Of a stretch of DNA of 64,000 bases, positions 36,409 to 45,177 are shown one piece after another (within the stretch, counting starts at the first letter, position 1; every line of letters starts with the position of its first letter). The DNA lies in assembly GCF_000425945.1 (NCBI RefSeq), contig NZ_AUEK01000008.1:496001-560000 (forward strand). Reading direction: 5' to 3'. The DNA is from Candidatus Solirubrobacter pratensis (lineage in GTDB: Bacteria > Actinomycetota > Thermoleophilia > Solirubrobacterales > Solirubrobacteraceae). The notes under the pieces were generated by a model. The model was not told the origin of the DNA, did no database searches, and saw only the letters and a list, made by a program, of their open reading frames with translations. A program made the translations under genes and the position numbers.

Positions 36409-37998
36409 GTGATCTACCCGTCGGACACCTTCACCGCCGCCGAGCGCGAGCGGCTCGCACCGCATTTCTCAGACCTGGATGGGCCCGTCTTCGCGCTCGT
36501 CAACCTGCCGGAGACCGTCAAGGGCGCGCTCTTCGCCCGCTACTCGCGCTACCCGGGGACGCTGCGGCGGCTGTTCCTCGACGAGTTCGCCGACTCGCTC
36601 CCGGCGGGTGCCGCGAGCCTCGCGCACGGCGAGGAAGGTGCCCGCGCCGCCAAGCTGTACGAGACGATCTTCGTGGGCTATGGGGACGACTCGGTCGCCC
36701 AGCTGGGCGGCGCGCACATCGCGTGCGAGTGGGTCTCCAACGTGCTGACCAAGGTGCTGCAGCGGCCGCGGCTCGCAGCGTACCTGGAGCAGTCGACGCG
36801 ATACATCGACTACTCGTCATCGATGCCCGGCGGCGGCTACCGCTACTACCGCGACGCCTCGCTCGGCCCCGAGTACGAGGCGGCGATGGACTCGCTGTTC
36901 GCCGCCTACGCGCAGGCGCTCCCGCGCGTGACGGCGTGGGTCGAGGAGACGTTCCCGGCCGGCGCGGGCGAGTCGGAGGCGGCGCGCCGGCGCGCGGTCA
37001 AGGCCAAGTCGCTGGATCTCCTGCGCGGCCTGCTCCCCGCCGCATCGCTCTCGCACATGGGCATCTACGCCTCCGGCCAGGCCTACGAGCAGCTGATCCT
37101 GCACCTGCTCGCGCACCCGCTGCCGGAGGCGCGGGCGTACGGCGCGATGGTGCTGGACGCCGTCAAGGCGGTGATGCCGAGCTTCGTCTCGCGCGTCGAG
37201 CGCGCGGGCCGCGGCGACGTCTGGATGGGCTACCTGGCCGAGCGGCGCGAGGCCGAGCGGCGCTGGGTCGCGCGGCTGGGGCTCGACCGCGACCACGAGG
37301 CCGAGCAGCGTCCGTCGGTCCGGCTGGTGCACGCCGACGGCGACGAGACGCGGCTGCTCGCCGCCCTCGTGTTCGAGGCCACCGGGGTGCCGGAGGAGCG
37401 CGCGCTGGCCACGGTGGCGGCGCTGCCGGCCGAGGAGCGCGAGCGGATGCTCGCCGAGCTGGTCGGCGAGCGCACCAACCGGCGCCATCGTCCGGGCCGC
37501 GGCTTCGAGGCGCTGCGCTACCGCTTCGAGATCGTGTCCGACTACGGCGCGTTCCGCGACCTCCAGCGCCACCGCATGCTGACCGTGCAGTGGCAGGCGC
37601 TCACGCCCGATCTCGGCGCCGACGTCCCGGAGGAGGTCGTCGCCGCCGGCTGCGGGGACCTCTACGCCTCCGCCCTGGAGCGCTCGCGCGGCGAGTACGA
37701 GCGCCTGTGGGAGGCCGGACTGACCGAGGCGGCGCCGTATGCGCTGTGCCTCGGCTACCGCATCCGCTACGTGCTCGACCTCGACGCCCGCGAGGCGATG
37801 CACCTGATCGAGCTGCGCTCCGCCCGCGAAGGCCACGCGGGCTACCGCGCCGTCGCACAGGCGATGCACGCGCTGATCGCCGAGCGCGACCCGGCCGTCG
37901 CGGGCGCGATGAAGCACGTCGACCTCTCGACCGAGACGCGCCTCGAGCGCCTCCTCGCCGAGATCCGCGGGGAGTCGCGGCTGGCGCGGACGAGCTGA
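36409..37998 (+). CDS. thyX: Double-length ThyX-like protein
   Basis: A 529-residue protein related to FAD-dependent thymidylate synthase (usually 220-250 residues), built of two ThyX-like halves. The first half has a changed signature RPRLAAYLEQSTRY (residues 119-132). Against the usual RHRxxSxNExSxRY, the His, first Ser and Asn are lost, while Glu127, Ser129, Arg131 and Tyr132 remain. The second half keeps RHR (387-389), but the later Glu and Ser become Trp395 and Ala397. ThyX normally methylates dUMP using methylenetetrahydrofolate and FADH2. Whether this form is active is uncertain. The start is GTG at 36409. Confidence 0.75.
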   Translation: MIYPSDTFTAAERERLAPHFSDLDGPVFALVNLPETVKGALFARYSRYPGTLRRLFLDEFADSLPAGAASLAHGEEGARAAKLYETIFVGYGDDSVAQLGGAHIACEWVSNVLTKVLQRPRLAAYLEQSTRYIDYSSSMPGGGYRYYRDASLGPEYEAAMDSLFAAYAQALPRVTAWVEETFPAGAGESEAARRRAVKAKSLDLLRGLLPAASLSHMGIYASGQAYEQLILHLLAHPLPEARAYGAMVLDAVKAVMPSFVSRVERAGRGDVWMGYLAERREAERRWVARLGLDRDHEAEQRPSVRLVHADGDETRLLAALVFEATGVPEERALATVAALPAEERERMLAELVGERTNRRHRPGRGFEALRYRFEIVSDYGAFRDLQRHRMLTVQWQALTPDLGADVPEEVVAAGCGDLYASALERSRGEYERLWEAGLTEAAPYALCLGYRIRYVLDLDAREAMHLIELRSAREGHAGYRAVAQAMHALIAERDPAVAGAMKHVDLSTETRLERLLAEIRGESRLARTS

Positions 37999-38089
37999 CA
38001 TAGAGTGGCGGCGCGCCACATCGGTGGCGACGTGTCGAACCGGCCCGGGGCGTAGCGTCGGGTCTACGAACCGACCATCGGAGGCTCGT

Positions 38090-38449
38090 ATGCCCAGGTA
38101 CTCACTGCTCATCTACACGCCCGTCGGCGGCCCGCCCGCCGGTGTCGACCTCGCGGAGCGCGGGCGGCGCTTCCTCGCCTTCACCGAGGAGCTCAAGCGC
38201 GACGGCGTCTATCTCGGCGGCGACCGCCTGCACGACGCCGACTCCGCCACGACGGTGCGCATCCGCGAGGGCGAGACGCAGCTGACCGACGGCCCGTTCG
38301 CCGAGACGAAGGAGTTCCTCGCGGGCTTCTACCTGCTCGACTGCCCGGACCTCGACAAGGCGCTCGCCTACGCCGCGCGGATCCCGAACGCCGACTTCGC
38401 GTCGATCGAGGTCCGCCCGATCATGGAGCAGCAGCCCGCCCCGGCGTGA
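38090..38449 (+). CDS. YCII-related / DGPF-family protein paired with sigma factor
   Basis: A 119-residue protein with the complete family signature [20 protein letters not shown] (about residues 64-83). It begins [14 protein letters not shown], and the ATG at 38090 has GGAGG about six bases upstream. DGPF proteins accompany ECF42-type sigma factors, and the stop here overlaps the GTG of such a gene by four bases. The cognate role is unknown. This copy keeps DGPF, whereas the copy at 3751 has DGPH. Confidence 0.88.
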   Translation: MPRYSLLIYTPVGGPPAGVDLAERGRRFLAFTEELKRDGVYLGGDRLHDADSATTVRIREGETQLTDGPFAETKEFLAGFYLLDCPDLDKALAYAARIPNADFASIEVRPIMEQQPAPA

Positions 38450-39675
38450 CCGCCGGCGACGCCGTCGAGCGCGTCTTCCGCGAGGAGCGCGGCTCCGTCC
38501 TGGCGACGCTGATCCGCCAGGTCGGCGACTTCCAGCTCGCGGAGGACGCGCTGCAGGACGCGTTCGCGGCGGCCGTCGCGACGTGGCCGCGCGACGGCGT
38601 GCCCGCGAGCCCGGGCGCATGGATCACGACGACCGCGCGGCGCCGCGCGATCGACCGGCTGCGGCGCAACCGGTCGATCGCCGACCGCGCGCTGCGGCTC
38701 GCGGAGCTGAGCCGGCTCGAGCAGGGCGACGAGCCCGCCGAGGAGAGCGCCGTGGCCGACGACCGCCTGCGCCTGATGTTCACGTGCTGCCACCCGTCGC
38801 TGGCGATGCCGGCGCGGGTGGCGCTCACGCTGCGCGCCCTCGGCGGCCTCACGACGGCCGAGATCGCCCGCGCGTTCCTCACCAGCGAGCCGGCGATGGC
38901 GCAGCGCATCGTGCGCGCCAAGCGCAAGATCGCCGACGCGCACATCCCCTACCGCGTCCCGCCCGACGACGTGCTGGTCGACCGCCTCGACGGCGTCCTG
39001 TCGGTCATCTACCTGATCTTCAACGAGGGCTACGACGCCGCGCACGGCGACCGGCTCGTGCGCGGAGAGCTGTGCGGCGAGGCGATCCGGCTCGGCCGCC
39101 TGCTGGCGCGGCTGATGCCCGACGACGCCGAGGTCCACGGGCTGCTCGCGCTGATGCTGCTGCACGACGCCCGCCGCGCCGCGCGGGTCGACGCCGCGGG
39201 CCGCTACGTCGCGCTGGACGAGCAGGATCGCTCGCTCTGGGATCGCGGCCGCATCCGCGAGGGCGAGATGGCGCTGGAGCGGGCGATGGCGCTGCGCCGC
39301 CCCGGCGCCTACCAGGTGCAGGCCGCGATCGCCGCGCTGCACGTCTCCGAGGAGCCCGACTGGGCGGAGATCGCCGACCTCTATGCGGCGCTCGCGCACT
39401 ACCGGCCGTCGCCGGTGGTCGAGCTCAACCGCGCGGTCGCGGTCGGGTTCGCGCGCGGCCCGCGCGCCGGCCTCGGCACGCTCGCCCCGCTGCTCGGCGA
39501 TCCGGCGCTGGCCTGCTACGTGCCGCTGCACGCCGCGCACGCGGATCTGCTGCGCCGCGCCGGCGAGCGGGAGGCCGCGGCGGACGCCTACTCGCGCGCG
39601 ATCGAGCTGAGCGAGAACGCCGTCCAGCGGGCGGAGCTCGAGCGCCGGCGCGCCAGGATTGTCGATCCGCCGTAG
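38446..39675 (+). CDS. ECF42-like RNA polymerase sigma factor
   Basis: A 409-residue ECF sigma factor with a long C-terminal extension. Sigma2 is near residues 10-75 ([17 protein letters not shown]), and sigma4 near 115-165 ([20 protein letters not shown]). The extension has the ECF42 hallmark [13 protein letters not shown] and [15 protein letters not shown], and it folds as TPR-like helices. In this group the C-terminal domain is needed for activity, replacing a classic anti-sigma factor. It is coupled to the DGPF gene upstream. Confidence 0.9.
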   Translation: MTAGDAVERVFREERGSVLATLIRQVGDFQLAEDALQDAFAAAVATWPRDGVPASPGAWITTTARRRAIDRLRRNRSIADRALRLAELSRLEQGDEPAEESAVADDRLRLMFTCCHPSLAMPARVALTLRALGGLTTAEIARAFLTSEPAMAQRIVRAKRKIADAHIPYRVPPDDVLVDRLDGVLSVIYLIFNEGYDAAHGDRLVRGELCGEAIRLGRLLARLMPDDAEVHGLLALMLLHDARRAARVDAAGRYVALDEQDRSLWDRGRIREGEMALERAMALRRPGAYQVQAAIAALHVSEEPDWAEIADLYAALAHYRPSPVVELNRAVAVGFARGPRAGLGTLAPLLGDPALACYVPLHAAHADLLRRAGEREAAADAYSRAIELSENAVQRAELERRRARIVDPP

Positions 39676-39694
39676 GCACCGGCGACGTACGGGC

Positions 39695-41092
39695 ATGACC
39701 CCGCACCGCCAGACCTGGACGCTGATCATCACCGGACTCGGCGTCTTCATGACCGCGCTGGACACGCTCGTCGTGACCACCGCGCTGCCCGCCCTGCGCG
39801 CCGATCTCGGCGCCAGCCTGTCCGACCTGGAGTGGACGGTGAACGCCTACAACCTCGCGTTCGCGTGCTTCTTGCTCAGCGGCGCCGCGCTCGGCGACCG
39901 CTTCGGACGCAAGCGGACCTTCGCCTTCGGGCTCGCCGGCTTCACGCTCGCCTCGGCGGCCGCCGCGCTGTCGCCGAGCGTCGGCGCGCTGATCGCCGCC
40001 CGCGCCGTCCAAGGCGCCGCGGCCGCCGTCGTCATGCCGCTCACGCTGACGCTCCTCAGCGAAGCCTTCCCGGTGCACAAGCGCGGCGCCGCGATCGGCC
40101 TGTGGGGCGGCATCACCGGTCTCGCCGTCGCGGCGGGGCCGGTCGTCGGCGGCGCCGTCGTCGACGGCGTCGGCTGGCATTGGATCTTCTGGATCAACGT
40201 CCCGGTCGGCCTCGCGCTGATCCCGCTCGCGCTCGCCAAGCTGACCGAGAGCTTCGGGCCGCGGCCGCAGCTCGACGTGCCCGGACTCGCGCTGGCCGGC
40301 ACCGGCCTGCTCGCGATCGCGTGGGGACTCGTGCGCGCGAACGCGGCCGGATGGGGCAGCGCCGAGGTCCTGGGATGCCTCGCCGCAGGGCTCGCGATCC
40401 TCGCCGGCTTCGTCGCCTGGGAGCGGCGCACGCCGACGCCGATGCTGCCGCTCTCCCTCTTCCGCGACCGCACGTTCGCCAGCGCCAACGCGGTCGGCTT
40501 CTTCCTCGCCGCCGCGCTGTTCGGCGCGCTGTTCCTGATGTCGCAGTTCTTCCAGACGGCGCTCGGGCACTCGCCGCTCGAGACCGGCGTGCGCCTGCTG
40601 CCCTGGACCGCGACGCCGATGCTCGTCGCGCCGCTGGCGGGAGCGCTCGCCGACCGCTACGGCAACCGCCTCTTCATGGCGCTCGGCCTCGCCCTGCAGG
40701 CGGCCGGCCTCGCCTGGGTCGCCGCGATCGCTGGGCCGGACGTGGGCTACGCGGAGCTGGGCGTCGCGCTGACCGTCGCGGGCATCGGCACCTCGATGAC
40801 GTTCCCGACCGTCTCGAACGCGGTCATGGGCTCGGTCCCGCCGGGCGAGGCGGGCGTCGCGTCGGGGACCAACAGCGCGATGCGCGAGCTCGGCGGCGTC
40901 TTCGGCGTCGCCGTCCTCGCCGCCGTCTTCGCGCACAAGGGCTCGTACGGCACGCCGCAGGAGTTCGCCGACGGCTTCACCGCCGCGCTGTGGTTCGGCG
41001 TCGGCCTCTCGGTGCTCGGGGTGCTCGCCGCGCTGATCGGCCCGCGGCGCCGGACGCTCGTCGCCGCGAAGCCCGCGCTCGCCGCAGACTGA
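39695..41092 (+). CDS. MFS drug exporter, DHA2 (EmrB/QacA) type
   Basis: A 465-residue transporter with about 14 hydrophobic helices. Motif A is GDRFGRKRTFAFG after helix 2. Motif C-like glycines are in GLAVAAGPVVGGAVVDGVGW, and the early motif MTALDTLVVTTALPAL is typical of the DHA2 group. It should be a proton-driven exporter of hydrophobic compounds; the substrate is unknown. The ATG at 39695 follows the sigma gene by 19 bases on the same strand, so it may belong to the sigma regulon. An MMPL transporter follows 57 bases later. Confidence 0.87.
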   Translation: MTPHRQTWTLIITGLGVFMTALDTLVVTTALPALRADLGASLSDLEWTVNAYNLAFACFLLSGAALGDRFGRKRTFAFGLAGFTLASAAAALSPSVGALIAARAVQGAAAAVVMPLTLTLLSEAFPVHKRGAAIGLWGGITGLAVAAGPVVGGAVVDGVGWHWIFWINVPVGLALIPLALAKLTESFGPRPQLDVPGLALAGTGLLAIAWGLVRANAAGWGSAEVLGCLAAGLAILAGFVAWERRTPTPMLPLSLFRDRTFASANAVGFFLAAALFGALFLMSQFFQTALGHSPLETGVRLLPWTATPMLVAPLAGALADRYGNRLFMALGLALQAAGLAWVAAIAGPDVGYAELGVALTVAGIGTSMTFPTVSNAVMGSVPPGEAGVASGTNSAMRELGGVFGVAVLAAVFAHKGSYGTPQEFADGFTAALWFGVGLSVLGVLAALIGPRRRTLVAAKPALAAD

Positions 41093-41149
41093 TCGGCGGG
41101 CGCGGTCGCCCCGTTTGTCCGCCCGAAGACGCGGGGATCTACCGGGACG

Positions 41150-43825
41150 ATGCGCGTCTTCGCCCGCCTGGTCGTGAGCCTGCGCGCCGTGATCCCCGTT
41201 GCGTGGATCGCGGCCGCGGTGCTCGTGACGATCCACCTCCCCCCGCTCGGGGCCACCGGCAGCGCGCCGCTCGACGACCTCGTGTCGCAGGGCGGCGGCG
41301 CCGCGCAGGAGCAGCAGCGCGCGACGCGCATGTTCGGCTTCCCGCTCTACACCGACACCGTCGTCGTCCAGCGCGCGCCGGGCGGGCTTCCGCAGGCGAC
41401 GCAGGAGCGCGCCGCGAGAGCCGCGCTGGCCGTGCGCGACCACCGCGCCGAGGACCTCCCCAACCTGCGGGCCGTCCTGCCGGTGAGCGACGCGGCGACC
41501 TCCCCGCTCGCCCCCGGCGACCGGGCGACGACCGCGCTCTCCTACCTCTTCTTCAGCGACGCCGCCGGCCTCGACGAGCGCCGCGACATGGCCGACCGCT
41601 ACGCGCGGCGCTACCTCGGCGGCGAGCACGTCGTCGGCACCACCGGCGCCGCGCCCGCGCGGCTCGCGCAGTACGAGGAGATCCAGCGCGCGCTGCCGAT
41701 CGTCGAGGCGGCCAGCATCGCGCTCGTCCTGATCATCACCGCACTCGCGTTCCGCTCGCTCGGCGCGCCGCTCGTGACCCTCTTCGCCGCCGCGATCGCC
41801 TACCTGATCGCGATCCGCGTCCTGCCGTGGGCCGGGCAGAAGGCCGGCGCCGACGTGCCCGCCGAGGTCGAGCCGATCATCGTCGTGCTGCTGCTCGGCC
41901 TCGTGACCGACTATTCGGTCTTCTTCCTCTCCGAGACGCGCAGGCGCCTGCGCCGGGGACAGGACCGCCGCCAGGCGGCGCTCGCGGCGACCCGCCGTAC
42001 CGCCCCGATCGTCTTCACGGCCGGCCTGATCGTCGCCGCCGGCACCGGCGCGCTCGTGGTCGGCAAGCTCGGCTTCTTCCGCGCCTTCGGGCCGGGTCTC
42101 GCGCTCACGACGCTGATCGCGCTCGCGGTCTCGATCACGCTCGTCCCCGCGCTGCTGGCCCTCTTCGGCGCCCGCCTCTACGGCGGCGACCTCAGGCGCC
42201 GCGGCGCCAACGGCCCGGACCCGAGGCAGGACACCGACGCGCGCACGATCGAGCGCGCGCGCCGCGGCATCACCGCCGACCGCCCGGGGCGCGCCGCCCG
42301 CCTGCTGGCCTTCACCCGCCCGCGCACAGCGCTGAGCCGCACGCGCGAGCTCGCCGGCATCGCGCAGACCAGCCACTGGCGCCTGATCATCGCCCGCATC
42401 GCGTCCGCGCGCCCCGTCGCGCTGCCGATCGGGGTCGCCTGCATCGCCGCCCTGGCGATCCTCGCCACCGGCGCGAGCCGCACACAGCTCGGCCTCGGCT
42501 TCATCAGCGCGCTCCCGCCCGGCAACGTCGTGCGCGAGGCGGCGACGGCGGCGAGCGACGGCTTCGCGCCCGGCGTGCTCTCGCCGACGGAGATCGACCT
42601 CGAGCAGCCCGAGATCGCGACGCGCCGGCCGGAGCTCGCGAAGCTCGAGGCTCTCGTCCGCGCACAACCCGGCGTCGCCGCCGTGATCGGGCCGACCCGG
42701 CAGCCTCCTCCCCCGGCCCCGCCGATCCTCGTCACGCGCGACGGGAACGCCGCCCGCCTCGCGGTGGTCTTCGACTCCGACCCGCTCGGCGCGCCGGCGA
42801 TCGACAAGCTCCAGGCGCTGCAGTCGCGCCTCCCCGCGCTGCTGCGGCAGAGCGGCCTCGGCGCGCCCCGCACCGGCGTCGGCGGCGAGACGGCGCTCGC
42901 GCAGGCGACCGTCGAGGGCGTCCTGCACGACCTGCGGCGCATCGGCATCGTCGCGATCGCCGTCAACCTGCTGCTGCTGATGCTGTTCCTGCGCGCCGTG
43001 ATCGCGCCGCTGTACCTCGTCGGGGTCAGCGTCCTCGGCCTTGCCGCGAGCCTCGGCGTCACGACGTTCGTCTTCCAGGACGTCCTCGGCCACGACGACC
43101 TCACCTACTACGTCCCGTTCGCCGCCGCCGTGCTGCTCGTGGCGCTCGGCTCGGACTACAACGTGTTCGTCGCCGGCCGCATCTGGGAGGAGGCGCGCTG
43201 GATGCGGCTGCGCGAGGCGATCGCGGTGGCGACGCCGGCCGCCGCCAAGGCCGTCACCGTCGCGGGCATCGCGCTGGCCGCGAGCTTCGCGCTGCTCGTC
43301 GCCATCCCGCTGCGCTCGTTCCGCGAGTTCGCGTTCGTGATGGCCGCCGGCGTGCTGCTCGACACCTTCATCGTGCGTTCGCTGCTCGTCCCGGCGCTCA
43401 CCTCGCTGTTCGGCGAGGCGGCGTGGTGGCCGGGGAGGCGCGTGCGCGGGATGCCGGCCGAGGAGATCGTCGAGCGCGTCGCCGACCGCGCGGGGCTGCC
43501 GTGGGAGGAGGCGGAGCTGCTGACCCAGGGCACGCTGGCCGCGCTGGGGGAGCGCATCTCCGGGCGCGAGCGGCGGACCCTCGCCCACCACCTGCCGCGG
43601 GAGCTGCGCGAGGCGCTCACCCGCTCCGGCGAGGGCCCGCAGCGCTTCTCCAAGGACGAGTTCCTCGCCCGCGCCCGTGCCCGCGCCGGCGGCGACGGCG
43701 TCACCGAGGCGGAGATGGCGGGCTACGCGGGCGCCGTGCTCAGTACGCTCGGGGAGGCCGTGCCCGACGACCTCGCCTACGTGCGCGCACAGCTCTCCGA
43801 GGACTACGACCCGCTGTTCGCATGA
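41150..43825 (+). CDS. MMPL/RND transporter with C-terminal DUF2267-like domain
   Basis: An 891-residue RND-superfamily transporter of the MMPL type. Two six-helix halves each follow a large outer loop; helix signatures include VEPIIVVLLLGLVTDYSVFF and FAAAVLLVALGSDYNVFVAG. Members export lipids or hydrophobic drugs using the proton gradient. After the last helix, residues 768-891 form a separate soluble domain with DUF2267 traits: LTQGTLAALGERISGRERR, LAHHLPRELREAL, and the end LSEDYDPLF. This fusion is unusual. The stop overlaps the next gene as ATGA, so both should act together. Confidence 0.85.
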   Translation: MRVFARLVVSLRAVIPVAWIAAAVLVTIHLPPLGATGSAPLDDLVSQGGGAAQEQQRATRMFGFPLYTDTVVVQRAPGGLPQATQERAARAALAVRDHRAEDLPNLRAVLPVSDAATSPLAPGDRATTALSYLFFSDAAGLDERRDMADRYARRYLGGEHVVGTTGAAPARLAQYEEIQRALPIVEAASIALVLIITALAFRSLGAPLVTLFAAAIAYLIAIRVLPWAGQKAGADVPAEVEPIIVVLLLGLVTDYSVFFLSETRRRLRRGQDRRQAALAATRRTAPIVFTAGLIVAAGTGALVVGKLGFFRAFGPGLALTTLIALAVSITLVPALLALFGARLYGGDLRRRGANGPDPRQDTDARTIERARRGITADRPGRAARLLAFTRPRTALSRTRELAGIAQTSHWRLIIARIASARPVALPIGVACIAALAILATGASRTQLGLGFISALPPGNVVREAATAASDGFAPGVLSPTEIDLEQPEIATRRPELAKLEALVRAQPGVAAVIGPTRQPPPPAPPILVTRDGNAARLAVVFDSDPLGAPAIDKLQALQSRLPALLRQSGLGAPRTGVGGETALAQATVEGVLHDLRRIGIVAIAVNLLLLMLFLRAVIAPLYLVGVSVLGLAASLGVTTFVFQDVLGHDDLTYYVPFAAAVLLVALGSDYNVFVAGRIWEEARWMRLREAIAVATPAAAKAVTVAGIALAASFALLVAIPLRSFREFAFVMAAGVLLDTFIVRSLLVPALTSLFGEAAWWPGRRVRGMPAEEIVERVADRAGLPWEEAELLTQGTLAALGERISGRERRTLAHHLPRELREALTRSGEGPQRFSKDEFLARARARAGGDGVTEAEMAGYAGAVLSTLGEAVPDDLAYVRAQLSEDYDPLFA

Positions 43826-45087
43826 GCGTGGCGCGGCGGCGGCGCGCGCTGCTGATCGCCGCGCCGGTGCTGGTCGCGGCCGCCGTGGCGCTGGTGCTGC
43901 TGCTGCGCGGCGGCAAGGACACCGCTCCGCCGGCGCCGCGCGTGCCGACCGGGATCGAGCCGCTGGCGTTCATGCCGCCGGGCGCGGACGTCGTCCTCGA
44001 CCTCGACACCGACGTCCCGTCGATCGCGATCGCCGCGGCGCAGCTCGTTCCGCGGCTGCCAGGGTCGACGTTGACCGCCGCGCAGGTGCAGCCGCTCGTC
44101 GGCTCCAGGATGGCGATCGCGCTCGACGGCGGGAGGATGTGGCTCGCGGCGATCACCCGCGCGCCGGCGCCGCCGGGCGCGGTCAAGCGCGGTGGGACGG
44201 TCGTCGTCGGGCCGGCGCCCGTGACGCCCGCCGACGGCGCCCGCGCCGCCTTCGACCGCCGCTTCACCGGCCTCCCGCGCTCCAGCGCGCGGGTCGCGTT
44301 CGATGCCCACGCGCTGCTGGCCGGCCGCTCGCCGGAGGCCGCCGCCACGCGCTGGGGGCGCTCGCTGCGGGCCGGCGCGGCCGTCCTCGTCAGCCGCGGG
44401 GAACGGGTGGTGCTCCCGTTCAAGGTCGCCGCCGACCCATCAGGGGTCGCGCTCTCCGACCTGCCCGTGCCGGCCGGCACCGCGGTCCCGCGCATGCAGG
44501 GCTCCGGGCCGATCGTCGCCGCCGTCCGCTCCCCCGCGCAGACGCTCGCGTTCCTGCGCGCGGCCGGCCTGCTCTCCGCGCTCGACGTGCTCGACCGCGC
44601 GCCGGGCTTCCTGCGCCCGGACCTCTCCGATCTCGGCCCCGACGCCACGATCACGACACCGGACCTGCGCGTCTTCACCGTCCGCGCCACGCCCCGCGAT
44701 CCCGGCGACTGGTCCACCAAGCTGGCGCGCCTGGACGCGCTCTCGGGCCTGATCCGCTTCACCGGCGTCGCCGACGTGCGCATCGACCACGCCCGCGACG
44801 GCGCCTACACGATCGTCCAGAACGGCCGGCTCGCGGGACGCGCCGGCGTCTACGGGCGCACGCTCGTGCTCTCCACCGACCCGCGCGCCGACCTCCCGGC
44901 CGCGGCCCGGGCGCCGCTGCGGCCCGCGCCGGCCGGCGCCGCCGGAGCGCTCACCCTGCGCCTCGCGCCCGCCCTGTTCGGAGAACTGCTGCCGGCGCTC
45001 GTGCGCGATCGCGTCGGCGACGTCGCCGGATGGGCGCGGACGTCGCTCACCGGCGTCCGCGGCGAGCTCGGCGTCGCGGTCCGCTGA
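43822..45087 (+). CDS. Membrane-anchored protein coupled to MMPL transporter
   Basis: A 421-residue protein with one N-terminal helix (ALLIAAPVLVAAAVALVLLL, about residues 9-28) and a large outer domain. It resembles DUF3352-type proteins, with a segment starting EPLAFMPPGADVVLDLDTD (about 46-64) and repeated alpha/beta elements, but no catalytic motif is visible. The four-base overlap with the MMPL gene suggests a partner role, for example a periplasmic accessory. That role is inference. Confidence 0.65.
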   Translation: MSVARRRRALLIAAPVLVAAAVALVLLLRGGKDTAPPAPRVPTGIEPLAFMPPGADVVLDLDTDVPSIAIAAAQLVPRLPGSTLTAAQVQPLVGSRMAIALDGGRMWLAAITRAPAPPGAVKRGGTVVVGPAPVTPADGARAAFDRRFTGLPRSSARVAFDAHALLAGRSPEAAATRWGRSLRAGAAVLVSRGERVVLPFKVAADPSGVALSDLPVPAGTAVPRMQGSGPIVAAVRSPAQTLAFLRAAGLLSALDVLDRAPGFLRPDLSDLGPDATITTPDLRVFTVRATPRDPGDWSTKLARLDALSGLIRFTGVADVRIDHARDGAYTIVQNGRLAGRAGVYGRTLVLSTDPRADLPAAARAPLRPAPAGAAGALTLRLAPALFGELLPALVRDRVGDVAGWARTSLTGVRGELGVAVR

Positions 45088-45177
45088 GAGGCGCCGGCGG
45101 CCGACCGGACGAAGGATCGGTTCTCGCCGTCCATCGGGTGCGTGGCGCGTACGCGAGGGGCGCCTACCGTCGGCCAC

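Noticed and set aside
39425..43591. Open frame of 1388 codons on the minus strand
   Set aside because: It lies opposite the sigma, MFS and MMPL genes and is made of Arg, Glu, Gly and Ala repeats typical of antisense frames in high-GC DNA.
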